64,000 bases of DNA from an uncultured Eubacteriales bacterium (GCA_905201895.1 CAJKPX010000001.1:60977-124976), one strand, 5' to 3'. Numbered from the stretch's first letter, positions 34,208 to 43,253 are shown. The notes: generated from the sequence alone by a model not told the origin. A program made the numbers and translations.

Positions 34208-34929
34208 GCGTCGACCTCCCTTGCGGCAGCAAGCGCAGCCTTGAGGTCGATATCTCCCGTGTATAGCGCCTTACCGAGAATTGCGCCATAGAGCTTCATA
34301 CGTGCGAGCGTGCGCACGTCCTCTACGGTGGACACACCACCCGACGCCGTGATTTGGAGTGAAAAGCGCTTTGCCATCTCGGCGTAAAGCTCCAGATTTG
34401 TGCCGCCGAGCAGACCGTCCTTGGAAATATCGGTGCAGATCACGGTAGAAACACCCTTTCGCGCAAGCTGCTCGCAAAAATCAAAGCAGGCAAGCGAGGA
34501 AACCTCGGTCCAGCCCTTGATGGCAACCATACCGTCACGGATGTCGACGCCAACCGCGATCTTATCACCGTATGCATCCAGCGCACGGTCGAGAAAATCG
34601 GGATCGGTCACGGCAGCGGTGCCGATGATCACGCGAGACGCACCGGCGTCCACGTAGGTTTTTACGGTCTCCATCGAACGGATGCCACCTCCGATCTCCA
34701 CGAAAAGACCGCTCTCCGAGATCAGCGAGCGCACCGTTTCGATGTTGGCGGTCGAGCCGTCACGCGCACCCTCAAGGTCGACAACGTGGAGGTATTTCGC
34801 GCCGCAGGAGGCAAAATTCTGCGCAACGGTGAGCGGTTGGTTGTGATAGACCGTCATTTTATTGTAGTCACCGCGCACAAGACGAACCGCCTTGCCGTCG
34901 ATGAGATCAATCGCAGGAAAAATATTCAT
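34204..34929 (-). CDS. hisA: ProFAR isomerase (HisA)
   Basis: 241 residues, a (beta/alpha)8 barrel homologous to HisF: FPAIDLIDGKAVRLVRGDY, EIGGGIRS and ICTDISKDGLLGG with the second catalytic Asp, then ASGGVST. It catalyses the Amadori rearrangement of ProFAR to PRFAR. Placed between hisH (39-nt gap) and hisF (4-nt overlap). Confidence 0.97.
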   Translation of the reverse strand: MNIFPAIDLIDGKAVRLVRGDYNKMTVYHNQPLTVAQNFASCGAKYLHVVDLEGARDGSTANIETVRSLISESGLFVEIGGGIRSMETVKTYVDAGASRVIIGTAAVTDPDFLDRALDAYGDKIAVGVDIRDGMVAIKGWTEVSSLACFDFCEQLARKGVSTVICTDISKDGLLGGTNLELYAEMAKRFSLQITASGGVSTVEDVRTLARMKLYGAILGKALYTGDIDLKAALAAAREVDA

Positions 34930-34968
34930 GGAATGGTGAAAATCCTTTCTCTTTGTTAGGGGTTGCGG

Positions 34969-35595
34969 TTAAAGATTTTCTGTTTCAATTTCACAGAACG
35001 CACGCAGGATCGCAAGCCCCACGTTTCCGCTCTTTTCAGGGTGGAATTGCGTTCCGAACACGTTTCGATCGGCAACGGCAGCGGTCAAAGGCGCGCCGTA
35101 TTCGGTGGTTGCGATCACCGATTTCTCGCAGTCCATTCCCGCAAAGGAATGGACGAAATAAACGAAATCGCCCTCCTTGAGGTAACGGAAAAGTCGATTT
35201 TTTTCGGTGCCGAAGGAAAGTGCGTTCCATCCGATATGCGGAACCTTATAGTCGGCGGGGATCACGTCGCGGATGGGTCTGACCGCGCCGCGGATCAATC
35301 CGAGTCCCTCGTGCTCGCCGTATTCATAGCTTTTCTCAAACAAAAGCTGCATACCGAGGCAAATGCCGAGCAGAGGCTTGCCGTTTGCAACCTCCTCCAG
35401 CAGCACACGGTCAAGCCCACTCTCACGCAGCTTCCTTGCTGCATCACCAAACGCGCCCACTCCGGGAAGAATGAGACGGTCCGCCGTGCGGATCACCTCG
35501 GGATCAGAGGTAACGCGGGCATCCTCTCCGATAAAGGAAAAGGAGCTTGCAAGCGAGAAGAGATTGCCAACGCCGTAATCAATAATCGCGATCAT
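34969..35595 (-). CDS. hisH: Imidazole glycerol phosphate synthase, glutamine amidotransferase subunit
   Basis: 208 residues, class I amidotransferase. LPGVGAFGDA, nucleophile Cys in LGICLGMQLLFEKS, HIGWNAL, YFVHSF and the His-Glu pair in GTQFHPEKSG. It hydrolyses glutamine and channels ammonia to HisF. Overlaps hisB by 4 nt. Confidence 0.97.
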   Translation of the reverse strand: MIAIIDYGVGNLFSLASSFSFIGEDARVTSDPEVIRTADRLILPGVGAFGDAARKLRESGLDRVLLEEVANGKPLLGICLGMQLLFEKSYEYGEHEGLGLIRGAVRPIRDVIPADYKVPHIGWNALSFGTEKNRLFRYLKEGDFVYFVHSFAGMDCEKSVIATTEYGAPLTAAVADRNVFGTQFHPEKSGNVGLAILRAFCEIETENL

Positions 35596-36182
35596 AGAAG
35601 CACTCCCTTGGTAGACGGCACCTCATCTGCCGTTGCGGGGTCGATCGCAACTGCCGTGCGGAGCGTGCGCGCAAGTGCCTTGAATGCCCCCTCAATGATA
35701 TGATGAGAGTTTTTGCCGTCGAGCTGACGCACGTGCAGCGTAATCGCCGCCTGACGCACGAACGCTGTGAGAAATTCCTCCACGAGCTCCGTATCGAACG
35801 TGCCAACCTTTTCGGTTGGAATCGAGAGCTGATAGGAAAGGTGGTCGCGCCCCGAAATATCAACGGCACAAAGGATCAGCGCCTCGTCCATTGGCAGGAT
35901 CGTGCTCCCGTAGCGCACAATACCCTTGCAGTCCCCCAGCGCGCGGCGGAAGGCTTGTCCGAGACAAATACCGATGTCCTCCACGCTATGGTGATCGTCA
36001 ACCTCGGTGTCGCCCTTGCAGGTAACGGAAAGGTCAAATCTGCCGTGACGGGCAAAAAGCGTGAGCATGTGGTCAAGAAAACCGCAACCCGTTGCAATCT
36101 TGCAAGCGCCCGTGCCGTCAAGCGCGAGCGTAAGCGCGATATCGGTCTCCCCCGTTTTGCGGTTGATCGTTGCAGTTCTCAT
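35592..36182 (-). CDS. hisB: Imidazoleglycerol-phosphate dehydratase
   Basis: 196 residues, the monofunctional form. Metal-binding motifs GCGFLDHMLTLFARH, DDHHSVEDIGICLGQA and later DTELVEEFLTAF, SHHIIEGAFKALARTLR. The histidinol-phosphatase domain found fused in enterobacteria is absent. Overlaps hisC and hisH by 4 nt each. Confidence 0.97.
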   Translation of the reverse strand: MRTATINRKTGETDIALTLALDGTGACKIATGCGFLDHMLTLFARHGRFDLSVTCKGDTEVDDHHSVEDIGICLGQAFRRALGDCKGIVRYGSTILPMDEALILCAVDISGRDHLSYQLSIPTEKVGTFDTELVEEFLTAFVRQAAITLHVRQLDGKNSHHIIEGAFKALARTLRTAVAIDPATADEVPSTKGVLL

Positions 36183-37264
36183 AAAATCCTCCCTTTCGCT
36201 GTGTCTGCCAGGATCTCTCGGATCACGGCAACCAGCGCATACATTTCTTCAATGGTTCCGATCGTGATGCGGTTGTAGTCCTTGATGCGCTCCTTGGTGA
36301 AGTGACGGACCAGGATTCCTCGTGCTTTGAGTGCAAGATATAGTGCCTCGCCGCCGATCACATCGGATTTGGCAAAAACAAAGTTTGCACAGGATGGAAG
36401 TACCTCAAAGCCGAGCAGACGCAGTTCACGCGTCAAATAGGCTCTGTTTTCAATAATACGCTTGCAATTTTCCATGTAGTAATCGTTTTCCTCGATCGCC
36501 GCAGTGCCCGCAAGCAGGGTCAAGCGATTGATGTTATAGGGATTGGTGGAATATTTGATCTTTTCCAAATCGGCAATGAGGTCGGGATGTCCAATTGCAA
36601 AGCCGAGGCGTGCGCCCGCGAGCGAATAGGACTTGGAAAAGGTGCGCACCACCAAAAGGTTTGCATACCGACGCACCAGCTCGATCGCACTCTCCCCTCC
36701 AAAATCAACGTACGCCTCGTCGATCACAACCACGTGGTCGGGATTCGAGGCAACGATGCGCTCCACAGCATTGCGCGAAAGTGCGATACCCGTAGGCGCG
36801 TTGGGGTTTGCGATTACAACCGTTCGGTCATTTTGGCAGTAATCCTCCACGTTGATCGAAAAATCCTCTGCAAGAGCAATCTTTTTCGCATCAACACCGT
36901 GCAGATCGGCATAAACCTGATAAAATCCGTAGCTGATCTCTGGAAAAGTAACGCCGCATCGGGTTCCGTCACAGAAAGCCATAAAGGAGAAATTGAGAAT
37001 GTCATCCGATCCGTTGGAGACAAACACGTTGCGCTTGTCAAAGCCAAACAGTTCGGCAATCGCGCGACGCAGAACGCCGCAATCGGGGTCAGAATAAAGA
37101 CGCAGATCGCGCACGCTGTCCTCGTTAATTGCACGCAGCACGCCCGGTGAGGGCGGAAACGGCGACTCATTGGTGTTCAGCTTAATATATTTCATATCGG
37201 TTGGCTGCTCGCCCGGGGTATATGCCTCAAGGCTTGCATAGCGTTCTGCAAGAAAACGACTCAT
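36179..37264 (-). CDS. hisC: Histidinol-phosphate aminotransferase
   Basis: 361 residues, fold-type I aminotransferase. LNTNESPFPPSP at the N-terminus, ANPNAPTGIALSR, IDEAYVDFGGES and the PLP Lys in RTFSKSYSLAGARLGF. It converts imidazole-acetol phosphate to histidinol phosphate. 23 nt downstream of hisD; overlaps hisB by 4 nt. Confidence 0.97.
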   Translation of the reverse strand: MSRFLAERYASLEAYTPGEQPTDMKYIKLNTNESPFPPSPGVLRAINEDSVRDLRLYSDPDCGVLRRAIAELFGFDKRNVFVSNGSDDILNFSFMAFCDGTRCGVTFPEISYGFYQVYADLHGVDAKKIALAEDFSINVEDYCQNDRTVVIANPNAPTGIALSRNAVERIVASNPDHVVVIDEAYVDFGGESAIELVRRYANLLVVRTFSKSYSLAGARLGFAIGHPDLIADLEKIKYSTNPYNINRLTLLAGTAAIEENDYYMENCKRIIENRAYLTRELRLLGFEVLPSCANFVFAKSDVIGGEALYLALKARGILVRHFTKERIKDYNRITIGTIEEMYALVAVIREILADTAKGRIL

Positions 37265-37287
37265 ATTGGAAATTCCCTTCCGGATTG

Positions 37288-38562
37288 TTACTTTTTCGTG
37301 CGAGAGAGTGCACTTGCCGCATGCGCGGTGAGTCCCTCCTGCGTGGCAAAGCGTGCCACGTCGGCGGCAACAGCGTCGAGTGCCTCACGGGTATAGTAGG
37401 TGAATTGTGATTTTTTAACGAAATCGTCAACAGAGAGCGGACTCGAGAAGCGCGCGGTTCCGCTGGTGGGCAGCGTGTGGTTCGGCCCTGCGAAATAGTC
37501 ACCGAGCGCCTCGGGACAGTATTTGCCCATAAAGATCGAGCCTGCGTGGCGAATGCGCGAGAGATAATCAAAGGGATTGTCGGTGCAGATCTCCAGATGC
37601 TCCGGCGCGATCTCATTTGCAATATCAATGGCAAGCATGAGATCGTCGGCAATGATGATCTTGCCGTTGTTGTCAATCGACTCGCGTGCAATTTCGGCGC
37701 GCGATAGCTGCGGAATCTGACGCTCCAGGGCGTCGCGCACCGCATACGCCAAAGGCTCACTATCGGTTACGAGCACCGCGCTGGCAAGTTTATCGTGCTC
37801 TGCCTGCGAGAGCAGGTCCGCCGCAACCACATCGGGGTCGCACGTACCGTCTGCCACCACAAGAATTTCGCTCGGCCCCGCGATCATGTCGATCGCAACC
37901 TTGCCAAACACCTGTTTTTTCGCCTCTGCAACAAAGGCATTTCCGGGTCCCACGATCTTGTCAACCGCAGGAACGGTCTCGGTGCCAAATGCCAGAGCCG
38001 CAACCGCCTGTGCTCCACCGACCTTGAAGATGCGGTCCACGCCTGCGATCCTTGCAGCTGCAAGAATGGCAGGATTGACGCGTCCGTCCTTTGAGGGCGG
38101 CGTGACCATCACAATCGTGCTGCAGCCGGCAATCTTTGCAGGAATCGCGTTCATGAGCACCGATGAGGGATATGCCGCTGTTCCGCCCGGAACGTAGAGT
38201 CCCACGCGCTCGATCGGCGTGACGCGCTGTCCCATCACAACGCCGTCCTGCTCCTGCATCACGAAGCTATTGCGAACCTGTCTTTGGTGGAATGCATAGA
38301 TATTTTCAGATGCCTTTTTCATCACGCGGATGAGCTCGGCATCCACCGAGGCAAACGCTTCGTCAATTTCCTCGGTGCTCACCTCGAGCGAATCAAGCTT
38401 CACCTTGTCAAACTGCTCACAGTAGTCGAGCAGGGCGTTATCCCCGTTCGCCTTGACGTTTTCAATAATTGCCGATACAATGGATGCCACGTCGACCTTC
38501 GGTTCAACGCGCGCGAAGATCTCTGCGTTTTCCACTTCTCCGTATTTATAAATGCGAATCAT
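37288..38562 (-). CDS. hisD: Histidinol dehydrogenase
   Basis: 424 residues from the ATG at 38562, which leaves a 20-nt gap to hisG; an in-frame codon at 38619 would overlap hisG and has no family support. Signatures: YVPGGTAAYPSSVLMN, FKVGGAQAVAALAFGT, KIVGPGNAFVAEAKK, DMIAGPSEILVVAD, SQAEHD and EHLEI, the zinc and catalytic residues of HisD. It oxidises histidinol to histidine with two NAD+. Confidence 0.97.
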   Translation of the reverse strand: MIRIYKYGEVENAEIFARVEPKVDVASIVSAIIENVKANGDNALLDYCEQFDKVKLDSLEVSTEEIDEAFASVDAELIRVMKKASENIYAFHQRQVRNSFVMQEQDGVVMGQRVTPIERVGLYVPGGTAAYPSSVLMNAIPAKIAGCSTIVMVTPPSKDGRVNPAILAAARIAGVDRIFKVGGAQAVAALAFGTETVPAVDKIVGPGNAFVAEAKKQVFGKVAIDMIAGPSEILVVADGTCDPDVVAADLLSQAEHDKLASAVLVTDSEPLAYAVRDALERQIPQLSRAEIARESIDNNGKIIIADDLMLAIDIANEIAPEHLEICTDNPFDYLSRIRHAGSIFMGKYCPEALGDYFAGPNHTLPTSGTARFSSPLSVDDFVKKSQFTYYTREALDAVAADVARFATQEGLTAHAASALSRTKK

Positions 38563-38582
38563 AACCTGTTCCGTTCCCCTTT

Positions 38583-39209
38583 TCAGGAATTTGCAAGCAA
38601 TGCCGAAATATCCTCGCAAAGCCTGCCGATCTCGAGATTTTTGAATTTATAGCTTGCTTTATTTGCCACAAGTCGCGCGCTGATATCCACGATCGTTTCT
38701 CTCGGCTCCAGATCGTTCTCCAAAAGCGTCTTTCCGGTTTCCACAATATCCACGATCACGTCGGAGAGTCCGAGGATCGGGGCGAGCTCGATCGAGCCGT
38801 TGAGCTTGATGATGTCGATCTCGCGACTGATGCGGTTATAGTAATCTCTTGCAATATGCGGGAATTTCGTTGCAACGCGCAGGGTTCGGTCGCGACGGTC
38901 ACAAAAATCCTTTTTACATGCAACCGCCATGCGACATTTTCCAAGTCCCAGATCGGCAAGCTCATAAATATTCGGCTCGTACTCCAGGATGATATCCTTG
39001 CCCGCAATTCCGATATCCGCGGCACCGCGCTCCACGTAGATCACCACGTCGGAGGGCTTGACCCAAAAATAGCGAACGCCGCGCTCGGGATTTTCAAAAA
39101 TGAGCTTGCGGTTTTCCTCACGGATCGAGGGACACTCGTAGCCCGCTCTTTCAAAAATGCCGTATGCCTTCTCTCCAAGGCGTCCCTTTGGCAATGCGAT
39201 ATTGATCAC
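38583..39209 (-). CDS. hisG: ATP phosphoribosyltransferase, catalytic subunit (short form)
   Basis: 208 residues, the short HisG that lacks the C-terminal regulatory domain and therefore needs HisZ. ALPKGRLGEKAYGIFERAG at the N-terminus, ERGAADIGIAGKDII and the PRPP loop VDIVETGKTLLEN. It starts histidine synthesis from ATP and PRPP. Overlaps hisZ by 4 nt, fitting an obligate complex. Confidence 0.97.
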   Translation of the reverse strand: MINIALPKGRLGEKAYGIFERAGYECPSIREENRKLIFENPERGVRYFWVKPSDVVIYVERGAADIGIAGKDIILEYEPNIYELADLGLGKCRMAVACKKDFCDRRDRTLRVATKFPHIARDYYNRISREIDIIKLNGSIELAPILGLSDVIVDIVETGKTLLENDLEPRETIVDISARLVANKASYKFKNLEIGRLCEDISALLANS

Positions 39210-40327
39210 TGTCCGTCGCCTCCCCTCAAGTCTGCATCCAATCGAAGCGTCTCACGGCAACGCGCCGCATTTTCGTCACCACGCGATACGCGAACGCTCT
39301 TACCTGCGCGGCGGAGCGCCTCCACGCGCTCTATCACGTCGGCAGCGGGCACGTCATCGGAGCAAACGAGCAGCACGTCGGCGTCATACGCATCGGCAGA
39401 ACCGTCCAGACGCTCAAGCGCGTCAAGATAGACCGCAAAGCCGATCGCACCGCCGCTCTTGCCCATCTTGCGAATGAGCTTATCATACCGACCGCCGGAG
39501 AGGATACTGTCTGGCAGACCGTTGATATATCCGCGGAACACGATTCCGTTGTAGTAACGCATGTCCTGAACCATCGAAAAATCGAGATAGAGGCGATTTG
39601 CGTTTCCGTAGCGACGCATCACGTCCGCCACCTCGCAAAGCTCACGGTATGCTGCCTGCATCTTTTCGCCGCAAACGAGCGGCTCGATCTCGGAGAGTGC
39701 ACGGTCCAGCGGTGCATAAAGGTCGGTAACTCTGCAGATCGTTTGGGTCATGGCATCCGAAACGCCGTTCTTGATGCAATATGCGCGAAGCTCGGATACG
39801 TTTTTGTTGCCGATCAAGCCGAGAACACGCGGAACGTCGGCATCCGCAACACCTGCCTCCTCAAGCAGCCCGCGCACAAAGCCCATGTGCGATAAATCGA
39901 GAATCGAATTCTCACAAATAAGCGCCAGACTACGCTCGGCGAGCATGAGAACCTCGCAGATCGCGTAGAGGTCGATCTCTCCGATGCATTCCAGACCCGT
40001 TTGCATGATTTCGCGAAATCCGTCGGAGCCCGAAGCTGTACGATATACCGTTTCATTATAGTAGACCTTATGCGTTTTGATCAGGTCGAGGTCGACGTTC
40101 TTTACGATTGAGAGCGTGACGTCGGGCTTGAGTGCCATGAGCTTGCCGTTGGTGTCGGTGAAGGTAAGAACGTTCTCGCTCACCAAAAAGCTTTTGTTAT
40201 GCGCATAGAGGTCATATTCTTCAAATTTGCTGACCTTATACCGTGTATATCCATATGCGCAGTAGAGCTGACGCAAATCGAAGATCGCGCGCTCCTCTCT
40301 TTTGAATATCGAATTCGATAACATCAT
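39206..40327 (-). CDS. hisZ: ATP phosphoribosyltransferase regulatory subunit
   Basis: 373 residues, a histidyl-tRNA-synthetase paralogue. ALKPDVTLSIVKNV and YYNETVYRTASG are its class II synthetase-like motifs, while the anticodon-binding domain is reduced. Confers histidine feedback control on short HisG. Overlaps yerC and hisG by 4 nt each. Confidence 0.94.
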   Translation of the reverse strand: MMLSNSIFKREERAIFDLRQLYCAYGYTRYKVSKFEEYDLYAHNKSFLVSENVLTFTDTNGKLMALKPDVTLSIVKNVDLDLIKTHKVYYNETVYRTASGSDGFREIMQTGLECIGEIDLYAICEVLMLAERSLALICENSILDLSHMGFVRGLLEEAGVADADVPRVLGLIGNKNVSELRAYCIKNGVSDAMTQTICRVTDLYAPLDRALSEIEPLVCGEKMQAAYRELCEVADVMRRYGNANRLYLDFSMVQDMRYYNGIVFRGYINGLPDSILSGGRYDKLIRKMGKSGGAIGFAVYLDALERLDGSADAYDADVLLVCSDDVPAADVIERVEALRRAGKSVRVSRGDENAARCRETLRLDADLRGGDGQ

Positions 40328-40617
40328 TCTTTCCTTCCACCGATTCTATCGAGAATTGTCTGATAGCCGCCCGAGCCATAATTGTAGGCGCGATTGACAC
40401 GGCTGATCGTTGCGGTACTTGCACCCGTTTGCTCCACGATCTTATTATAAACAGCCTGCTCGGAAAGCATTTTAGCAACCAACAGGCGCTGTGCAATATC
40501 TGCGATTTCCTTTCGCGTCATCAGATCGTCGAGAAATGCCGCACATTCCGCCTCATTTTTCAGAGAAAGCAGAGCTTGGATCAAGAGCTCCATTCCCTTC
40601 TTTTCACTTGCTTCCAT
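40324..40617 (-). CDS. yerC: YerC/YecD family TrpR-related DNA-binding protein, probable his repressor
   Basis: 97 residues, all helical, with the TrpR-superfamily helix-turn-helix: DLMTRKEIADIAQRLLVAKML then ATISRVNRAYNYGSGGY. Family length and ends are complete. As first gene of the his operon, overlapping hisZ by 4 nt, it is the obvious candidate for histidine-responsive control; regulators of this family (HisR) have been described for his genes in Bacillota. A 24-bp inverted repeat covers the operon's -10 element. ATG follows AAAAGGAG. Confidence 0.9.
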   Translation of the reverse strand: MEASEKKGMELLIQALLSLKNEAECAAFLDDLMTRKEIADIAQRLLVAKMLSEQAVYNKIVEQTGASTATISRVNRAYNYGSGGYQTILDRIGGRKE

Positions 40618-40665
40618 TCGTTTTGCGTCTCCTTTTTACTGTCTTTAAGATCTCGGCGTTGAACA

Positions 40666-40689
40666 CTTTAATATGATAACACACTAAAG
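40666..40689. promoter_or_regulatory. Putative operator over the his promoter
   Basis: Inverted repeat CTTTAAT ... ACTAAAG (7-bp arms, one mismatch, 10-nt gap) covering the -10 hexamer. A good position for a repressor such as the YerC product; also GTGT repeats on the minus strand. Confidence 0.5.
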
Positions 40690-40701
40690 CGAATTTGTCA
40701 A
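40673..40701 (-). promoter_or_regulatory. Sigma-A promoter for the histidine operon
   Basis: Minus strand TTGACA (40701-40696), 17-bp spacer, TATCAT (40678-40673). Confidence 0.8.
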
Positions 40702-40791
40702 TAGCTTTTGGAAATTTTCATCAACAAAAAGCACAAGTTCCGTGTCTGTTTTTTTGTGAGGTTGAACAAAAGGCGCGGTAACAAACAAAAG

Positions 40792-40833
40792 CCCTCGCCA
40801 CGATGACCGTTTTTCGATCTGTCGGGGCGAGGG
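40792..40833 (-). terminator. Terminator after the PfkB-family kinase
   Basis: CCCTCGCC / GGCGAGGG stem, with GCTTTTGTTTGT following on the minus strand. A T-run also follows on the plus strand. Confidence 0.85.
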
Positions 40834-40869
40834 AATGTTTTTTCTTTCAAACGGATACCGACGTTTGCC

Positions 40870-41808
40870 TCAAAGCTCGGTGACCGTGACCTGCTCAAAA
40901 ACGCTGCGAACGTCCTCGGGGCGCGGAGGAAGCGTGCCCTCGGTCATGCAGGCGGCCGTGCCGTATGCCACTGCCATGCGGAGCGCCTCGGCGGAGTCAG
41001 CCTCCTGCGCGGTTGCAGCAAGCAGACCTGCCAGCGTACTGTCGCCTGCTCCGATTGTGGAGACGGGATGCTCAAGCTTGGGTACGCTGAGGATCAGACG
41101 TCTCGGGCCGTTTGACCAAGCCGCACCGTCGCCACCGAGGCTGATCATAACCTCCTTGGCAATTCCGCGCTTGACCAGCTCGCATGCTACGTCGGCGGCA
41201 TCACGCACGTCGCGGATCGGTCTGCCGATATACGCCTCGATCTCCTGCTCGTTTGGCTTGATAAACCAGGGAGCAATCCTTGCCAGATCGTCGGGGGTGA
41301 AGGTGTTGGAATCCACGATCACACACGCGCCCGTTTCGATCAGACGGTGCAAAAAGGAGATCACCTTCTCTTTTGTAATTCCGCGAGGAACGCGCCCCGA
41401 AAACGAGATGAGATCATCGGGCGAGATCGACTGCAAAAGGAGCTCCTCCATGCGGTTAAGCGTCTCCTCGGTGAGCGAAAAGGTATCGAGGCTGATGCGC
41501 GTTTCCCGATCCCCCGCGGGATGAAGCGTGATATTTTCACGGATGCGTCCTGCGGTGTAGAGCGGCACGAAGTTCAATCCATCGCGCGTCAGCTGCGCGG
41601 CAAACTCGGCGCCGTTCTCCTCCCCGAGAATCACGTAGGCAGTATTGTCCACCCCGTTTACGGTCAGCGCACGCGAGGTGTTGATTCCCTTTCCGCTTGC
41701 GTCGCGCAGGATACTCTGCACGTAATTTTCGCGTCGAGCCTCAAATTTTTCCATTCCGAAATGGAGATCGAACGCGGGATTGAGTGTTACGGTTTTAATT
41801 GCCCTCAT
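40870..41808 (-). CDS. PfkB family sugar-phosphate kinase (1-phosphofructokinase/tagatose-6-phosphate kinase group)
   Basis: 312 residues. N-terminal TVTLNPAFDLHF and ASGKGINTSRAL are typical of the FruK/LacC subgroup, and STIGAGDSTLAGLL carries the catalytic Asp and anion hole. It should phosphorylate a keto-sugar phosphate, such as fructose-1-phosphate or tagatose-6-phosphate, to the bisphosphate. It starts 21 nt after the sorE-like gene, with GAGG upstream, so the two form an operon and probably share a pathway. No PTS or ABC sugar importer is adjacent. Exact substrate unknown. Confidence 0.88.
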   Translation of the reverse strand: MRAIKTVTLNPAFDLHFGMEKFEARRENYVQSILRDASGKGINTSRALTVNGVDNTAYVILGEENGAEFAAQLTRDGLNFVPLYTAGRIRENITLHPAGDRETRISLDTFSLTEETLNRMEELLLQSISPDDLISFSGRVPRGITKEKVISFLHRLIETGACVIVDSNTFTPDDLARIAPWFIKPNEQEIEAYIGRPIRDVRDAADVACELVKRGIAKEVMISLGGDGAAWSNGPRRLILSVPKLEHPVSTIGAGDSTLAGLLAATAQEADSAEALRMAVAYGTAACMTEGTLPPRPEDVRSVFEQVTVTEL

Positions 41809-41829
41809 AGGTCAAACCTCACAAGATTA

Positions 41830-43086
41830 TTATTTGCGTCTCGGAGCATTCTGCAAGAGATATTGCTCTGCCTCTGCGCACCAGAGACCGTTGTTTTTCT
41901 TAACGATCGCGTCAAGCTCTGCCCACATCGGGTCATGCTCACCAAGCTTTTCCAGGTCGGTAAGTGCCACGGCGGGAATATCAAGGGCGTTGTAGCAGAT
42001 CTTTTTCGATCCGCTCGGACGCTCCATTGCAAGCACCGTTTCGGGAACGGCATCAAGCCCGAGAATATGAGAGACCATTACGCCGGGATTGATTGCACCC
42101 TGCTCAATCAGACGGATCACCTCAACGGTGTCCTCGGGGATGCTGCCCGCCGTGCCGACCAGATGAATTCCATCGTAGTGCACGCGATAGAGATTAAGAC
42201 TTCCCTGCAGATCGTGCACCGCAGGACCTGCGAAAAAGTTGATGCAACCGTCAAAGCCGGCGATCTTTTCCGCCATGGTGAGCAGACCGCTCACGGGAAC
42301 CATCACAAAAACGTCGTCAAAGCCGCCGCCCGAAATCTCAAGAAGCTTGGCAACGGGATCCTCCAGCTCGGAGGTGTTGACGTAGACCAGCTCGCATCCG
42401 CGCGCTGCCGCTGCCTCGGGCGTGCATTTCGATCTCGCATAGGCAAGGCGCTCCTCGGAGAGGTCGGTGACCACCACCTGCGAGCAGCCCGCATATCCGA
42501 TGGCAAGCTCGATCGACGCAAGTCCCATCGGTCCAGCACCGCCGAGAATGGCGAGCTTTCCGCCACGCTTGGCACCGTCGGTGCGAACGTAATTGGTATA
42601 ATCGGTGTGATAGAGCCCCTTGAAGGCGCGCAGAACGCATCCGATCGGCTCGGTGAGCGAGCCCTCAAAATAGCCCTTGCCCTCATAAGGCAGGAGGCAT
42701 CCGCGCTCGAGCACAAGCTCGGGCACGACGGCGTAGGTCATGTTACCGCCAACGTAAGGGTAAGCATAGCCGGGATCATAGCCGCTGTCGAGCTTGAGAG
42801 CGGGCTGGATCACCACGCGCTGACCAACCTTCCATTGATCACGCAGATCATCTCCCACCTCGATGATCTCACCGCACATCTCATGCCCGATCACAATGGG
42901 CTGCTCGGCAATCGTGGGCGGCACGCGCTTATGTGCCGTTCCCTGAATGACCGCCTTATAGGTGGATGCGCAAACCGAATCGGTCTCCACGCGCATCAAA
43001 ACCTCATTCGATTGGATCGCGGGCAGCTCAAAACTCTCCACGCGAAGATCTCTCGATCCGTACAAGCGTACTGCATCCGTTTTCAT
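41830..43086 (-). CDS. L-sorbose-1-phosphate reductase-like zinc dehydrogenase
   Basis: 418 residues, longer than common zinc alcohol dehydrogenases but the size of SorE. The N-terminus MKTDAVRLYGSRDLR and PIVIGHEMCGEIIEVG, then GGNMTYAVVPELVL, LGGAGPMGLASIE (Rossmann cofactor loop) and NFFAGPAVHD follow the SorE pattern as I remember it. SorE reduces L-sorbose-1-phosphate to glucitol-6-phosphate. GHE is retained, but zinc ligands need checking. ATG at 43086 has GGAGG; the more upstream ATG overlaps it. Operon with the PfkB kinase; sugar could differ from sorbose. Confidence 0.8.
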   Translation of the reverse strand: MKTDAVRLYGSRDLRVESFELPAIQSNEVLMRVETDSVCASTYKAVIQGTAHKRVPPTIAEQPIVIGHEMCGEIIEVGDDLRDQWKVGQRVVIQPALKLDSGYDPGYAYPYVGGNMTYAVVPELVLERGCLLPYEGKGYFEGSLTEPIGCVLRAFKGLYHTDYTNYVRTDGAKRGGKLAILGGAGPMGLASIELAIGYAGCSQVVVTDLSEERLAYARSKCTPEAAAARGCELVYVNTSELEDPVAKLLEISGGGFDDVFVMVPVSGLLTMAEKIAGFDGCINFFAGPAVHDLQGSLNLYRVHYDGIHLVGTAGSIPEDTVEVIRLIEQGAINPGVMVSHILGLDAVPETVLAMERPSGSKKICYNALDIPAVALTDLEKLGEHDPMWAELDAIVKKNNGLWCAEAEQYLLQNAPRRK

Positions 43087-43120
43087 ATCAAAAACCTCCA
43101 AAAAACTTGATTACTCATAT

Positions 43121-43149
43121 ATTGTATCACAACAATCAAACTCTTTCAA
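43121..43149 (-). promoter_or_regulatory. Sigma-A promoter for the sorE-like/pfkB operon
   Basis: Minus strand TTGAAA (43149-43144), 17-bp spacer, TACAAT (43126-43121). Confidence 0.78.
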
Positions 43150-43186
43150 GCGTTGGCGTGATTTTTGATAAAAAATCGCGCTCATA

Positions 43187-43211
43187 GATCATAGTCGATC
43201 ACTTTCGATCA
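43187..43211. repeat. Three GATCA repeats at exact 10-bp spacing
   Basis: GATCA at 43187, 43197 and 43207, one helical turn apart, about 40-60 bp upstream of the sorE-like promoter -35. Helical phasing suggests a protein-binding array. The rest of the 43102-43299 gap holds the promoter and a terminator only. Confidence 0.4.
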
Positions 43212-43253
43212 AACAAGAGCAAAAAAGCGAGATTAACGCTGAATAAGAAAGAA

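Noticed and set aside
40702..40791. Small gene or RNA between the his promoter and the PfkB terminator
   Set aside because: About 90 nt without ribosome site, start codon with an open frame of note, or stable structure.
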